Source of the DNA: Oerskovia jenensis
Lineage (GTDB): Bacteria; Actinomycetota; Actinomycetes; Actinomycetales; Cellulomonadaceae
Direction: 5' to 3'
DNA: 64,000 bases
NCBI RefSeq assembly: GCF_016907235.1
Contig: NZ_JAFBBO010000001.1
Span: forward strand, 496,001-560,000
Shown: positions 53,237-63,456 of the stretch, in pieces
How positions within the stretch are numbered: the stretch's first letter is position 1
Layout of the letters: each line of letters starts with the position of its first letter
Program-made: the position numbers and the translations under genes
Notes under the pieces: model-generated
Databases searched by the model: none
What the model saw: the letters and a program-made list of their open reading frames with translations, nothing else
What the model was told of the DNA's origin: nothing

Positions 53237-54696
53237 GGAGCGCGCTCGGGCACGTGCAGCCGCCGCAGGAAACGGTCCGTGCGGGGCTGCGGCCCGCGCC
53301 GGTCGCGCAGGGACACGACGACGGTCGTGGCGGTCGCGAGCGGGATCGTCCAGGCCGCGGGCTGGGCCAGGAGGCTGCGTGCGAGCCCGTCGCCGGGCCC
53401 GAGCGCCGAGGTGACGAGGAGCGCCGCGGCGCACAGCGCGCTGCCGACGACCATGCCCGCGATCGCCCCGCGCGCGGTCAGGCGCCGCCACCACACGCCC
53501 AGCAGGATCGTCGGGGACAGCGCGGAAGCCGCGAACACGAACACGGTCCCGACGCTCGTCACGAGCCCCTGCGGGATGGTCACGAGCGCGAACGCGAGGG
53601 GCACGATCGTGCACGCGACCGCGGACCAGCGGAACGAGCGGACCGTGCCGCCGAACAGGTCCTGACTCACGACGCCCGCGAGCGAGACCACGAGCCCTGA
53701 GGACGTCCCGAGGAACGCCGCGAACGCCCCGGCGATCACGAGCGCCGAGAGCAGCTCGCCGCCCAGGCCCGGCACGAGCCGCGACGGCAGCACGAGCGCC
53801 ACGGTGTCCGCGACGCCGGGCTCGGCGAGGTCGGGGGCGACGACGCGGGCGATCAGTCCCATGGTGCTCGAGACCATGTAGAAGACGCTGATCATGCCGA
53901 TCACCACGACCGTGGTCCACCGGGCCGAGACGCCGTCGGGGCTCGTGTAGAAGCGCACGAGGACGTGCGGCAGGCCGATCGTGCCGAGCAGCAGTGCGAG
54001 CAGCAGCGAGGCCGTCGTGTAGGTGTCGTACGCGCGCGGCCCGGCCTCGGGCGGGAAGACCTGCGCCGGGTCGAGCGTCAGGTCCTGCCCGCCGAGCACG
54101 ACGAGCAGGAAGACCACGGGGACCGCGAGCGCCGTGAGCTTGACCCAGAACTGGAACGCCTGGACGAACGTGACCGAGCGCATGCCGCCCGCGGCGACCA
54201 CGGCGCTCACGACCGCGGCCACCCCGACCGACCCGACCCATGGCGGCACGGGGGCCACGGTCGTGATGACGAGCGCCGCGCCGTGGAGCTGCGGCACGAC
54301 GTACAACCACCCGATGACGAGCACCAGGACGCTCGTGACGCGCCGGGCCGCGAGCGAGTCGAGCCGCGCCTGGACGAAGTCGGGGATCGTGTAGGCCCCG
54401 CTGCGCCGCAGGGGCCCGGCCACGAACAGCAGCACGAGCAGGTAGCCCGCGGCGTACCCGACGGGGAACCAGAATGCCTCTGCCCCCGAGAGCAGGACGA
54501 GCCCCGACAGTCCCAGGAACGTCCCGGCCGACAGGTACTCGCCGCTGATGGCCGACGCGTTCCACACGGGCTGCACCGTCCGGGACGCGACGAAGAAGTC
54601 GCTCGTGGTCCGCGAGATCCGCAGCCCGTAGAAGCCGATGAGCCCGGTCGCGAGCAGCAGCAGACCGACCGCGACGAGCGGCAGGGCCGAGCTCAC
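53227..54696 (-). CDS. Sodium:solute symporter (SSS family, ActP-like)
   Basis: A 489-residue permease with about 13 helices. Family signatures are YGLRISRTTSDFFVASRTVQPVWNASAISGEYLSAGTFLGLSG at the start and GTSSGLVVSLAGVVSQDL in the middle; the latter resembles the Na+-site helix of acetate/pyruvate-type members. GTG 54696 overlaps the stop of the small membrane gene by 4 nt. With the upstream LytS/LytTR pair it is the likely regulated output for acetate, pyruvate or another small carboxylate; the exact substrate is inferred. Confidence 0.9.
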   Translation of the reverse strand: MSSALPLVAVGLLLLATGLIGFYGLRISRTTSDFFVASRTVQPVWNASAISGEYLSAGTFLGLSGLVLLSGAEAFWFPVGYAAGYLLVLLFVAGPLRRSGAYTIPDFVQARLDSLAARRVTSVLVLVIGWLYVVPQLHGAALVITTVAPVPPWVGSVGVAAVVSAVVAAGGMRSVTFVQAFQFWVKLTALAVPVVFLLVVLGGQDLTLDPAQVFPPEAGPRAYDTYTTASLLLALLLGTIGLPHVLVRFYTSPDGVSARWTTVVVIGMISVFYMVSSTMGLIARVVAPDLAEPGVADTVALVLPSRLVPGLGGELLSALVIAGAFAAFLGTSSGLVVSLAGVVSQDLFGGTVRSFRWSAVACTIVPLAFALVTIPQGLVTSVGTVFVFAASALSPTILLGVWWRRLTARGAIAGMVVGSALCAAALLVTSALGPGDGLARSLLAQPAAWTIPLATATTVVVSLRDRRGPQPRTDRFLRRLHVPERAPER

Positions 54697-55130
54697 TCGT
54701 CGTCCACCAGCGCGCGGAAGCGCCGCTCGTTGCGGGCGGCGGCCAGCGCGAACACGAGCGCGAACGCCCCGATGACCGGGTAGAAGCCGTACGCGTGCAG
54801 CAGCCACGGCAGGGGCACGCCGAGCACGTGCACGTCGCCCAGCGTCGGCACCGCGCTCATCGCGACCGTGAGCAGCGCGACCACGACCAGGAACGACACG
54901 ACGCACGCGAGCGCGAGCCGGAGCTGGGTGCGCGCGAGGCTGCGGGCGTAGACGGCCGCGGGTTCGCTCCCGCCGTCGGGCCCGGGCGTGTCACCAGGGC
55001 CCCCGGGCACCCCGCCCGACGGCGCCTCCTCCCCCGCGCCCGGCGCGGCCGGTGGGGCGTCCGGCGGGCTGGGCGGCAGGGGGTCGGTCGAGCGGACGAC
55101 GACCCGCGGCAGCGGCTCCTGCGAGCTCAC
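54693..55130 (-). CDS. Small membrane protein coupled to the symporter (DUF485-like)
   Basis: 145 residues. A Pro/Gly-rich cytoplasmic N-terminus (about 1-60) is followed by two transmembrane helices (LRLALACVVSFLVVVALLTV and WLLHAYGFYPVIGAFALVF) and a short basic tail (AARNERRFRAL). Two-helix companions of the DUF485 or DUF4212 kind commonly precede SSS symporters such as ActP. Stop and start overlap on both sides (ATGA with the response regulator, GTGA with the symporter). Confidence 0.78.
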   Translation of the reverse strand: MSSQEPLPRVVVRSTDPLPPSPPDAPPAAPGAGEEAPSGGVPGGPGDTPGPDGGSEPAAVYARSLARTQLRLALACVVSFLVVVALLTVAMSAVPTLGDVHVLGVPLPWLLHAYGFYPVIGAFALVFALAAARNERRFRALVDDE

Positions 55131-56029
55131 GGACGACCCCCTGGGCGGCGCAGGAGCGCGTCGCGCACGGACGGCGCCATGCGCCGGCTCACGGGAACCT
55201 CCTGCCCGGCGACGACCACGACCGGGTGCGCGCCACCGAGGCGGACCGCGGTCACGGCGGCACGGTCGACGAGGTACGAGCGGTGCACGCGCAGGAAGCC
55301 CGCCGGGGTCCAGCGCTCCTCGAGGTCGGAGAGGGGCTCGCGCACCAGATAGCTGTCGGAGTCCGTGACCAGGCGCGAGTAGTCGCCCTGGGCCTGGACC
55401 CAGCGCACGGCCGAGCGCAGCACGACGCGCGTCGTCGTGCCGACCGTGACGGCGATGGTCTCGTCGGCCGGGGGGACCTGCGTCGTCGGGCCGGACCGCT
55501 CGCCGTCGCGGGCGACCGTGCCACCGGTGCCGCCCGTGCCGCTCGTGCCTCGGGGCGGCGCGCCCTCGACGGCACGGGACGCGGCCGCCTGGACCGCGAC
55601 GGCCCGCTCGACCGCGCGGGCGAGCCGCTCACGCCGCACGGGCTTGAGCACGTAGTCGACGGCCTCGACGTCGAACGCCTCGGTGGCCCGGGCCTCGTCG
55701 GCCGTCACGAACACCACCGCGGGCCGGACCGAGAACCGCGACAGCGCCCGGGCGAGGTCGAGCCCCGTCAGGCCCGGCATGTGGATGTCGAGGAACGCGA
55801 CGTGCACGGGATGCTCGGACAGCCAGCGCAGGGCCTCGGCGCCCGACGCGACACCGTGCACCGAGCGCACGTGCGGGTCGCGGCGCAGCAGCGCGGTCAG
55901 CTCGTCGAGGGCCGGGCGCTCGTCGTCGGCCACGAGGACGTCGACGCCGTCGGGCCGGGGCGTGGCGCCCTGCGCCGGGCTGTCGACGGGCGGGGCGGCC
56001 GGGGCGAGGCGGGGCGGGTCGTCGCTCAC
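55127..56029 (-). CDS. LytTR-family response regulator
   Basis: 300 residues. A receiver domain (about 25-145) has the acidic pair VLVADDERPA, phosphoacceptor Asp in VAFLDIHMPGLTG and the conserved Lys in VDYVLKPVRR. A Gly/Thr-rich linker (GTSGTGGTGGTV) leads to the LytTR DNA-binding domain with RWVQAQGDYSRLVTDSDSYLVREPLSDLEERW and FLRVHRSYLV. GTG 56029 overlaps the kinase stop by 4 nt. With the kinase and nearby cstA it resembles the E. coli BtsSR and YpdAB systems that sense pyruvate. Confidence 0.92.
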   Translation of the reverse strand: MSDDPPRLAPAAPPVDSPAQGATPRPDGVDVLVADDERPALDELTALLRRDPHVRSVHGVASGAEALRWLSEHPVHVAFLDIHMPGLTGLDLARALSRFSVRPAVVFVTADEARATEAFDVEAVDYVLKPVRRERLARAVERAVAVQAAASRAVEGAPPRGTSGTGGTGGTVARDGERSGPTTQVPPADETIAVTVGTTTRVVLRSAVRWVQAQGDYSRLVTDSDSYLVREPLSDLEERWTPAGFLRVHRSYLVDRAAVTAVRLGGAHPVVVVAGQEVPVSRRMAPSVRDALLRRPGGRP

Positions 56030-57216
56030 GGCCTGCTCACCTCGGTCTCGTGCTGGGGCTGGGACTTCGGGACGCGCATCCGCACGAGGGTACCCGCGCC
56101 CTCGTTCGTCTCGATCTCGAGCGCGTGCTGGTCGCCGTAGAGCTGGCGCACGCGCGTGTCGACGTTGCGCAGCCCGACGTTCGTCGCGCGAGAGCCCGTC
56201 GCGAGCAGGGTCCGCAGCGTCTCGGGAGACATGCCGACGCCGTCGTCCTCGACCGTGATCTCGGTCTGGGTGCCCTCGTCGCGCGCGCTGATGACGATCC
56301 GCCCACCCCGCTCGCGCGGTTCGAGGCCGTGCCGGACCGCGTTCTCGACGAGCGGCTGGACCGACAGGAACGGGATGACGGTCGACAGGGACTCGGGCGC
56401 GATCTGGAGCGTCACGGTCAGGCGGTCCCCGAACCGCGCACGTTCGAGCTCGACGTACGAGTGGATGCTGCCCAGCTCGTCGGCGAGCGTCGTGAAGTCG
56501 CCACGGCCCCGGAACGAGTAGCGCGTGAAGTCCGCGAAGTCGAGCACGAGGTCGCGCGCCCGCTCGGGGTCGGTGCTGATGAAGGACGCGATAGCGCCCA
56601 GCGAGTTGTAGATGAAGTGCGGGCTGATCTGGGCGCGCAGGGCGCGCAGCTCGGCCTGGGCGAGCGCGGTGCGCGAGGTCTCGAGCTCGCCCAGCTCGAG
56701 CTGGGCCGAGCACCACTGCGCGACCTCGCCCGTGGCCCGCACGAGCGGCGGGCGTACGCGCGTCGCGAACGCGACGACGGCCCCGGCCACGGCACCGCCC
56801 GCGAGCACGGGCGCCCCCACGGCTTCCACCGTGCCCGACGACGGCTCGCCGCCCGCGTAGACCTGTCGCCTCCCGGTCTCGATCGTCCGGGCGCCCACGC
56901 GCTGCGCCTCGGCCCGGAGGGCGGCCGGGCCGTCGAGGGCCACGACGCCGTCGGCCGTCACGACCGCGAGCCCCTCGCAGCCGAGCAGGGTGCGCAGGTG
57001 ACGGGCGGCGCGTCCGACGTCGTCGCCCTCGAGGCCGTCCCGCAGGTGCTTAGCCGCGCGCGACGCGAGGTGCAGCGTGCTGAACGTCGCACGCTCGGAG
57101 TCGCTGCCGAGCTCGCGCGTGCCGCGTGCCAGCCGCCACGCGAGGACCAGCGCGGCGGTGAGCAGGACGCCGACGACCAGGCCGACGACGGCCCCGGTGA
57201 ACACGGGTCCGGACAT
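56026..57216 (-). CDS. LytS-type sensor histidine kinase
   Basis: A 396-residue kinase. One N-terminal helix (about 7-28) is followed by a GAF-like sensory region (LLGCEGLAVVTADGVVALDGP). Next comes the His_kinase domain, with the phospho-His in ALRAQISPHFIYNSLGAIASFI, then HATPase with VENAVRHGL (N box) and VEDDGVGMSPE (G1). Only one membrane span distinguishes it from multi-span LytS or BtsS, so the input may be cytosolic. First of four overlapping genes (kinase, regulator, small membrane protein, symporter), 112 nt after ybdD. Confidence 0.92.
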   Translation of the reverse strand: MSGPVFTGAVVGLVVGVLLTAALVLAWRLARGTRELGSDSERATFSTLHLASRAAKHLRDGLEGDDVGRAARHLRTLLGCEGLAVVTADGVVALDGPAALRAEAQRVGARTIETGRRQVYAGGEPSSGTVEAVGAPVLAGGAVAGAVVAFATRVRPPLVRATGEVAQWCSAQLELGELETSRTALAQAELRALRAQISPHFIYNSLGAIASFISTDPERARDLVLDFADFTRYSFRGRGDFTTLADELGSIHSYVELERARFGDRLTVTLQIAPESLSTVIPFLSVQPLVENAVRHGLEPRERGGRIVISARDEGTQTEITVEDDGVGMSPETLRTLLATGSRATNVGLRNVDTRVRQLYGDQHALEIETNEGAGTLVRMRVPKSQPQHETEVSRP

Positions 57217-57328
57217 GTCGCGATCCTATTCGCCGAGGGTGACGGACTGGCGCCGCGAGCGACCCGATGCTGACGCCGTCGGACGGCGGGGGCCGCGCGC
57301 CCGGCGCGTCCCCCGCGGCACCCCGCGC

Positions 57329-57535
57329 TCAGCAGCAGCGGGCGCCCGGGTTGCGGTCCTGGTCGTCCATGCGCTGGCGCCAGAACTGGCGCTCGGTCAG
57401 GACGGGGACGTCGGGCCCGTGCGCGGCGCGGCGGTGCTCCACGTACACCCGGTACGCGTCGTCGCCCATGAGCTGGCGGACGTACCAGGCCGTACCCCTC
57501 GCCGCGCGGGCGAGCGCGTCGCGCACGGGCCCCAC
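57329..57535 (-). CDS. YbdD/YjiX family small protein
   Basis: 68 residues ending in the diagnostic NPGARCC double Cys. The body GDDAYRVYVEHRRAAH and LTERQFWRQRMDDQ is the YbdD/YjiX (DUF466) pattern. It is encoded 1 nt after cstA, the usual arrangement of cstA-ybdD or yjiY-yjiX pairs, where the small protein is needed with the CstA-type pyruvate transporter. GTG 57535 is the start. It is probably peripheral to the membrane. Confidence 0.92.
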   Translation of the reverse strand: MGPVRDALARAARGTAWYVRQLMGDDAYRVYVEHRRAAHGPDVPVLTERQFWRQRMDDQDRNPGARCC

Positions 57536-57536
57536 G

Positions 57537-59822
57537 TCAGTGCCCCGCGCCCGAGGACACGGGCCGCTTCTCGGGCGGGAGCTGGGCCCACTCGGCCTCG
57601 ATCTCCTTCTCGGTCGCGGTCGTCAGGAGCCCGGCGGGAGCGAACCGGCGCGAGGCCACGGGCTCGTCCTCGTGGTTCTCGCCTCCCCCCGCACGCAGCG
57701 CCTTCACGGTCGTCACGAGGGCCGCGACCATCACGACGATCGCGAGGACCACGAAGATGATCGACAGCGTGCCCTGGACGAACGTGTTGCGCACGACCGC
57801 CTCCATGGCCTCGACCGACGTCGCGGTGCCGAACGAGGTCTCCCCGGCGGCCAGGGCGGCCTTGAACGCGTTGTGGTTGGCCCAGTACCCGACGGCGGGG
57901 ACGGGCGAGAAGATCTTCTCGAACGACGCCGTGATCGTCACGACCGCGGTGAAGGCCAGCGGCACGGCCACGATCCACAGCCAGCGGAAGTACGAGCGAC
58001 CGCGCTTGGCCACGATCGCCAGGACGACCGCGAGCGCGATGGCCGCCAGGAGCTGGTTGGCGATGCCGAACAGGGGGAAGAACGTGTTGATCCCGCCGAG
58101 GGGGTCGGTCACGCCGAGGTAGAGGATGCTGCCCCACCCGGCGACCATGACCAGGGTGCAGAACCACACCCCGGGTCGCCAGGTCACGTCCCGGAACTTC
58201 GGGGCGACGTTGCCGAGCGAGTCCTGGAGCATGAAGCGCGCGACGCGCGTCCCGGCGTCGACGGCCGTGAGGATGAACAGCGCCTCGAACATGATCGCGA
58301 AGTGGTACCAGAAGCCCATCATCGCGGCGCCGCCGAAGAGCTGCTGCATGATGTGCGCCAGGCCCAGCGCCAGGGTGGGGGCACCACCCGTGCGCGAGAC
58401 GATCGACTCCTCGCCGACAGCCGCCGCGGTCGAGGACAGCATGTCGGGCGTGAGGTTCACGCCGGCCAGGCCGAGCGAGTTGACGAACGCGACCGCACCC
58501 TCGATGGTCCCGCCGGTCGCGGCCGCGGAGGCGTTCATGGCGAAGTAGATGCCGCGGTCGAGCGAGATCGCGGCGACGAGCGCCATGATCGCGACGAAGG
58601 ACTCCATGAGCATGCCGCCGTACCCGATGAAGCGCGTCTGGCGCTCCTTCTCGAGCAGCTTGGGCGTCGTGCCCGAGGCGATGAGGGCGTGGAAGCCGGA
58701 CAGGGCGCCGCACGCGATCGTCACGAAGAGGAACGGGAAGAGCGACCCGGAGAACACCGGTCCGGTCTCGCCGCTCGCGAACTCGCTGACCGCGGGGACA
58801 GAGATCTCGGGGCGCACGATCACGATGGCCCCCGCGAGCATCACGATCACGCCGACCTTCATGAAGGTCGACAGGTAGTCGCGCGGGGCCAGGAGCAGCC
58901 ACACGGGCAGGACGGCCGCGACGAAGCCGTAGACGATGATGCCGATCGCGATGGTCGTGCGGTCGAGGTGGAACAGGTCGGCACCCCACGAGGTGTTCGC
59001 GACCCAGCCGCCACCGACGATCGCGGCCATGAGCAGCACGAAGCCGATGATCGAGACCTCGGTGATGCGCCCGGGGCGCAGGTAGCGCAGGTAGACGCCC
59101 ATGAAGAGTGCGATGGGGATGGTCATCGCGACGCTGAAGACTCCCCAGGGGCTCTCGCCCAGGGAGTTCACGACGACGAGCGCGAGGATCGCGACGATGA
59201 TCAGCATGATGAGCAGGGACGCGACGATCGCGGCCGTGCCGCCGATGCGGCCGAGCTCCTGGCGGGCCATCTGGCCGATCGTGCGGCCGCCGCGGCGCAT
59301 CGAGAAGAACAGGACGACGTAGTCCTGCACGGCGCCCGCGAAGATGACGCCGACGATGATCCAGACCGTGCCGGGCAGGTAGCCCATCTGGGCGGCCAGG
59401 ACCGGTCCGACGAGCGGGCCGGCGCCCGCGATCGCGGCGAAGTGGTGCCCGAACAGCACGCGGCGGTCGGTCGGGACGTAGTCCTTGCCGTCCGAGCGCA
59501 CCTCGGCGGGGGTCGCGCGGCGGTCGTCGGGGCGCGTGATGTACCGCTCGATGACCTTGGAGTAGAAGCGGTACCCGATGAGGTAGCTGCAGACCGCGGC
59601 GAACACGAACCAGATCGCGTTGACGGTCTCGCCGCGCACGAGCGCGAGCATGACCCAGGCCACGCCGCCGAGCAGCGCGATGCCGGTCCAGAGCGCGACC
59701 TTCTGCCAGGTCCAGCGGGGCTTCAGGGCAGCCTCCGGGACCGCGGTCGGCGGGAGCGTCGGGTCGGGCGAGAGCCCGTCGTCCGGGGCGGTGTCCGCCG
59801 TCGATCGGATGTCTGTCGTCAT
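57537..59822 (-). CDS. cstA: Carbon starvation protein A / pyruvate transporter
   Basis: A 761-residue polytopic protein with about 16-18 helices. It shows the CstA signatures: FGHHFAAIAGAGPLVGPVLAAQMGYLPG near the N-terminus, MRRGGRTIGQMARQELG, CGALSGFHALIASGTTPKLL, and LFGIANQLLAAIAL in the second half. CstA and its relative BtsT take up pyruvate or peptides under carbon limitation. A -10-like TAGCCT (plus-strand 59866-59871) and a CRP-like palindrome (59887-59902) precede it. It heads the run cstA-ybdD-kinase-regulator-small protein-symporter. Confidence 0.96.
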   Translation of the reverse strand: MTTDIRSTADTAPDDGLSPDPTLPPTAVPEAALKPRWTWQKVALWTGIALLGGVAWVMLALVRGETVNAIWFVFAAVCSYLIGYRFYSKVIERYITRPDDRRATPAEVRSDGKDYVPTDRRVLFGHHFAAIAGAGPLVGPVLAAQMGYLPGTVWIIVGVIFAGAVQDYVVLFFSMRRGGRTIGQMARQELGRIGGTAAIVASLLIMLIIVAILALVVVNSLGESPWGVFSVAMTIPIALFMGVYLRYLRPGRITEVSIIGFVLLMAAIVGGGWVANTSWGADLFHLDRTTIAIGIIVYGFVAAVLPVWLLLAPRDYLSTFMKVGVIVMLAGAIVIVRPEISVPAVSEFASGETGPVFSGSLFPFLFVTIACGALSGFHALIASGTTPKLLEKERQTRFIGYGGMLMESFVAIMALVAAISLDRGIYFAMNASAAATGGTIEGAVAFVNSLGLAGVNLTPDMLSSTAAAVGEESIVSRTGGAPTLALGLAHIMQQLFGGAAMMGFWYHFAIMFEALFILTAVDAGTRVARFMLQDSLGNVAPKFRDVTWRPGVWFCTLVMVAGWGSILYLGVTDPLGGINTFFPLFGIANQLLAAIALAVVLAIVAKRGRSYFRWLWIVAVPLAFTAVVTITASFEKIFSPVPAVGYWANHNAFKAALAAGETSFGTATSVEAMEAVVRNTFVQGTLSIIFVVLAIVVMVAALVTTVKALRAGGGENHEDEPVASRRFAPAGLLTTATEKEIEAEWAQLPPEKRPVSSGAGH

Positions 59823-59865
59823 CTGTTCTCTCTCCCAAGGTCGCGTCGTTGCGTCCGACCGGGAA

Positions 59866-59902
59866 AGGCTAGGGACGTCGACGTGCCGTGATCCAGGTCA
59901 CG
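59866..59902 (-). promoter_or_regulatory. cstA promoter with CRP-type operator
   Basis: CGTGATCCAGGTCACG (59887-59902) fits GTGA-N6-TCAC. It is centred about 35-40 nt upstream of the start site predicted from TAGCCT (-10, 59866-59871), the position expected for class II CRP activation. The ATG is at 59822. CRP control of cstA is known in E. coli; here it is inferred from sequence. Confidence 0.65.
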
Positions 59903-60048
59903 TCGACGGACGGTCGAGGTGTGCGACGAGCGGTAGGTGCCGTGCGACGAACGGTCGTCGAACGGTGACCGACGACCGTCCGGACGGGCGCTCCGCGTAG
60001 TGTTCTCCCGTCGTGCCGACCTCCGGCACGGTGCCCGAGAGGACCCCT

Positions 60049-61653
<1,605 letters not shown>

Positions 61654-61681
61654 CCTCGACGGGCCGCGCCCCGGGTGCGCA

Positions 61682-61718
61682 GGTGTCAGTGGGTGTCAGT
61701 GGGTGTCAGTGGGTGTCC
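61682..61718 (+). repeat. 10-bp tandem repeat before the DUF4240 gene
   Basis: The unit GGTGTCAGTG occurs three times head to tail (61682-61711) and a fourth partial copy GGTGTCC follows. It ends 2 nt before the TAGGTT -10-like hexamer at 61720-61725, so it lies exactly where the upstream promoter region would be. Confidence 0.85.
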
Positions 61719-61732
61719 CTAGGTTTCCCGGC

Positions 61733-62341
61733 ATGGACCACGACACCTTCTGGCAGATCCTCGACGACGCACGCACCCGGGCAGGCCGAGGGGCCGACGA
61801 CCGCGGCGCCGAGGACGACCCCCTCCCGGCCGCCCTGACCGCCGTGCTCGTCGAGCGGCTGTCCCCCGACGAGATCCTCGCGTTCGCCGCCGTGTCCGAC
61901 GAGGTGAGCGCGACGGCCTACGCCTGGCCCGTGTGGGGCGCGGCGTACCTGATCGAGGGCGGCTGCAGCGACGACGGGTTCATGGACTTCCGCGACGGGC
62001 TCGTCCTCGCCGGGCGTGACGTGTTCACCCGGACGGTCGCGGACCCGGACTCGCTCGCGGAGCACCCCGTCGTCGCAGCCATGGCGAGCGACAAGGGCTG
62101 GTTCGGGTACGAGTCGCTCAGCTCGCTCGTGGGCGACGCCTGGACGCGGGCCACCGGGCACGGCGACGAGGAGTACTACGAGGCGCGAGACACCGCCGCC
62201 TCGGCACGGGCGGTCCCGGACGCCGGCGACGGCGAGACGTCGGTCGGGGCCTCGACCGACCCGGCGGGCGAGAGCTGGGACTTCGACGACGAGGACGAGA
62301 ACCGCCGTCGGCTCCCCCGGCTCGCGGCGCTCTTCGGCTGA
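61733..62341 (+). CDS. DUF4240 family protein
   Basis: A 202-residue protein with the DUF4240 hallmarks: FWQILDDAR at the start, AYAWPVWGAAYLIEGGCSDDGFMDFRDGLVLAGRDVF (WxxAAY-GG-SDD-FxxFR) and DPDSLAEH. The C-terminus is Asp/Glu-rich. The family is of unknown function and often occurs next to phage-related or secreted-toxin immunity genes, none of which is evident here. TAGGTT 7 nt before the ATG suggests a leaderless transcript. Confidence 0.85.
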   Translation: MDHDTFWQILDDARTRAGRGADDRGAEDDPLPAALTAVLVERLSPDEILAFAAVSDEVSATAYAWPVWGAAYLIEGGCSDDGFMDFRDGLVLAGRDVFTRTVADPDSLAEHPVVAAMASDKGWFGYESLSSLVGDAWTRATGHGDEEYYEARDTAASARAVPDAGDGETSVGASTDPAGESWDFDDEDENRRRLPRLAALFG

Positions 62342-62366
62342 CCGCGGACCTCTCCGGTCTGCGGTC
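62340..62366. terminator. Hairpin after the DUF4240 gene
   Basis: 11-nt arms (62340-62350, 62356-62366) with one G-U and a 5-nt loop, beginning inside the stop codon. The next gene on the right is convergent and stops at 62423, so the hairpin may serve both. Confidence 0.65.
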
Positions 62367-62422
62367 GCGGGCTCGCAGGACTCCGTAGACCAGGCCAGCG
62401 GGCGGCCCGTCGGCCGCGGTGC

Positions 62423-63019
62423 TCAGTGCGCCGGGGCGTCCGCCTCGTCGTCTGTCCAAAGGTCCAAACCGCCCAGAAGCACCGTCGCGGCACCGATGGT
62501 CAGCCCCACGCGCAGGTGGGGCGCGCGCACCCCGCGGGCGCGCATGCGCTCGCCCCACCGGTAGGCGGCCTTTTCCCCGAAGACGGCAAACATGGTCGTG
62601 ACCCCGAGGACGACGGCCGCGCCGCTCACGATCACCGCCTTGCCCGCAGGAGAGATTTCGATGGACGTCAGGCTGTGCACGGTGTCGTCGGGGACCTCGT
62701 CGATGTCGAGACCTTGGGTGGCATCACGAACTGGGTCGTCCCAGACGGGCGAACGGTCGGCGCCGTCGATCTCTGACGTGGCGTCCCGCACCGCGTCGCG
62801 CAGCGAGCGTACAGCCTCGATCGCCTGGCGCCCCTCGTCGGTCCGTAGCAGCACAGCCAGTCCGGCGACACCGCACGCGGTCTTGAGCAGCGCCCTCGTG
62901 CCCCTCCGGCGGACGATGTCCGGGACCGTGTACCACGCGGCAGTCGTGAGGCCGTAGACGACGCCGGTTTTCGTGTCGAACACCCAGGGGCAGGTGGTCT
63001 CCGTCAGCCGCGTCGGCAT
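62423..63019 (-). CDS. Unknown membrane protein
   Basis: 198 residues. ATG 63019 begins a soluble segment (ETTCPWVFDTKTGVVYGLTTAAWY), followed by a weak helix (LLKTACGVAGLAVLL), an acidic loop of about 60 residues, and two clearer helices (AVIVSGAAVVLGVTTMFAVFG and LRVGLTIGAATVLLGGLDLW). The helix-rich C-terminus has a basic loop (RWGERMRARGVRAPH). I recognise no family. It is the last gene of typical base composition before the AT-richer segment. Confidence 0.65.
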   Translation of the reverse strand: MPTRLTETTCPWVFDTKTGVVYGLTTAAWYTVPDIVRRRGTRALLKTACGVAGLAVLLRTDEGRQAIEAVRSLRDAVRDATSEIDGADRSPVWDDPVRDATQGLDIDEVPDDTVHSLTSIEISPAGKAVIVSGAAVVLGVTTMFAVFGEKAAYRWGERMRARGVRAPHLRVGLTIGAATVLLGGLDLWTDDEADAPAH

Positions 63020-63156
63020 CGTGTCGTCCTTGCTGTGCGCCGAGCGCACCCTCGTTCGTCCCAGCGCACCGGCGTCGTTCGCCGGCCCGCGCTCAAAGGG
63101 CTGTCGTGAAACACCAACGAACGTCCTACCGCGTTCGTTCCCGTCAAACCAAACCA

Positions 63157-63456
63157 TCATTGCGCAACACCGCAATCAAGAAGACACACCGCCCCAGTAC
63201 GAGCGAGAAAATCATAGTGTCGAACCTCACCCCGAGTCATCGCGATGATCTCCACAGGCGGCTCCTCAAGATGCCATGCTCTGGCACTCCGGATGAAGCA
63301 GAGCGCGTCGCGACTTTCATAGACGAGCAGTAAATCCAGGTCGCGAGGAAACTCTGAGTAGAGGGAAGAGCCGAAAATCCAAACATCGACCCTTCCCGCG
63401 TCGCGGGCGGCATTGCACAAATCCACGAGGACTGGCCACTTGTTGATCAATTCCAC
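63157..63456 (-). CDS. Minimal nucleotidyltransferase-fold protein
   Basis: A 99-residue protein with the Pol-beta-type nucleotidyltransferase motif: IFGSS (29-31) and DLDLLLVYE carrying Asp39 and Asp41, the GS-x-DxD pattern. Length matches MNT antitoxin-like proteins that adenylylate a partner in toxin-antitoxin pairs. It overlaps the preceding unknown gene by 10 nt, so the two are likely an operon. Base composition and codon use are clearly AT-richer than the rest of the window, suggesting transfer. The start is a GTG. No HEPN partner is visible. Confidence 0.7.
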   Translation of the reverse strand: MELINKWPVLVDLCNAARDAGRVDVWIFGSSLYSEFPRDLDLLLVYESRDALCFIRSARAWHLEEPPVEIIAMTRGEVRHYDFLARTGAVCLLDCGVAQ

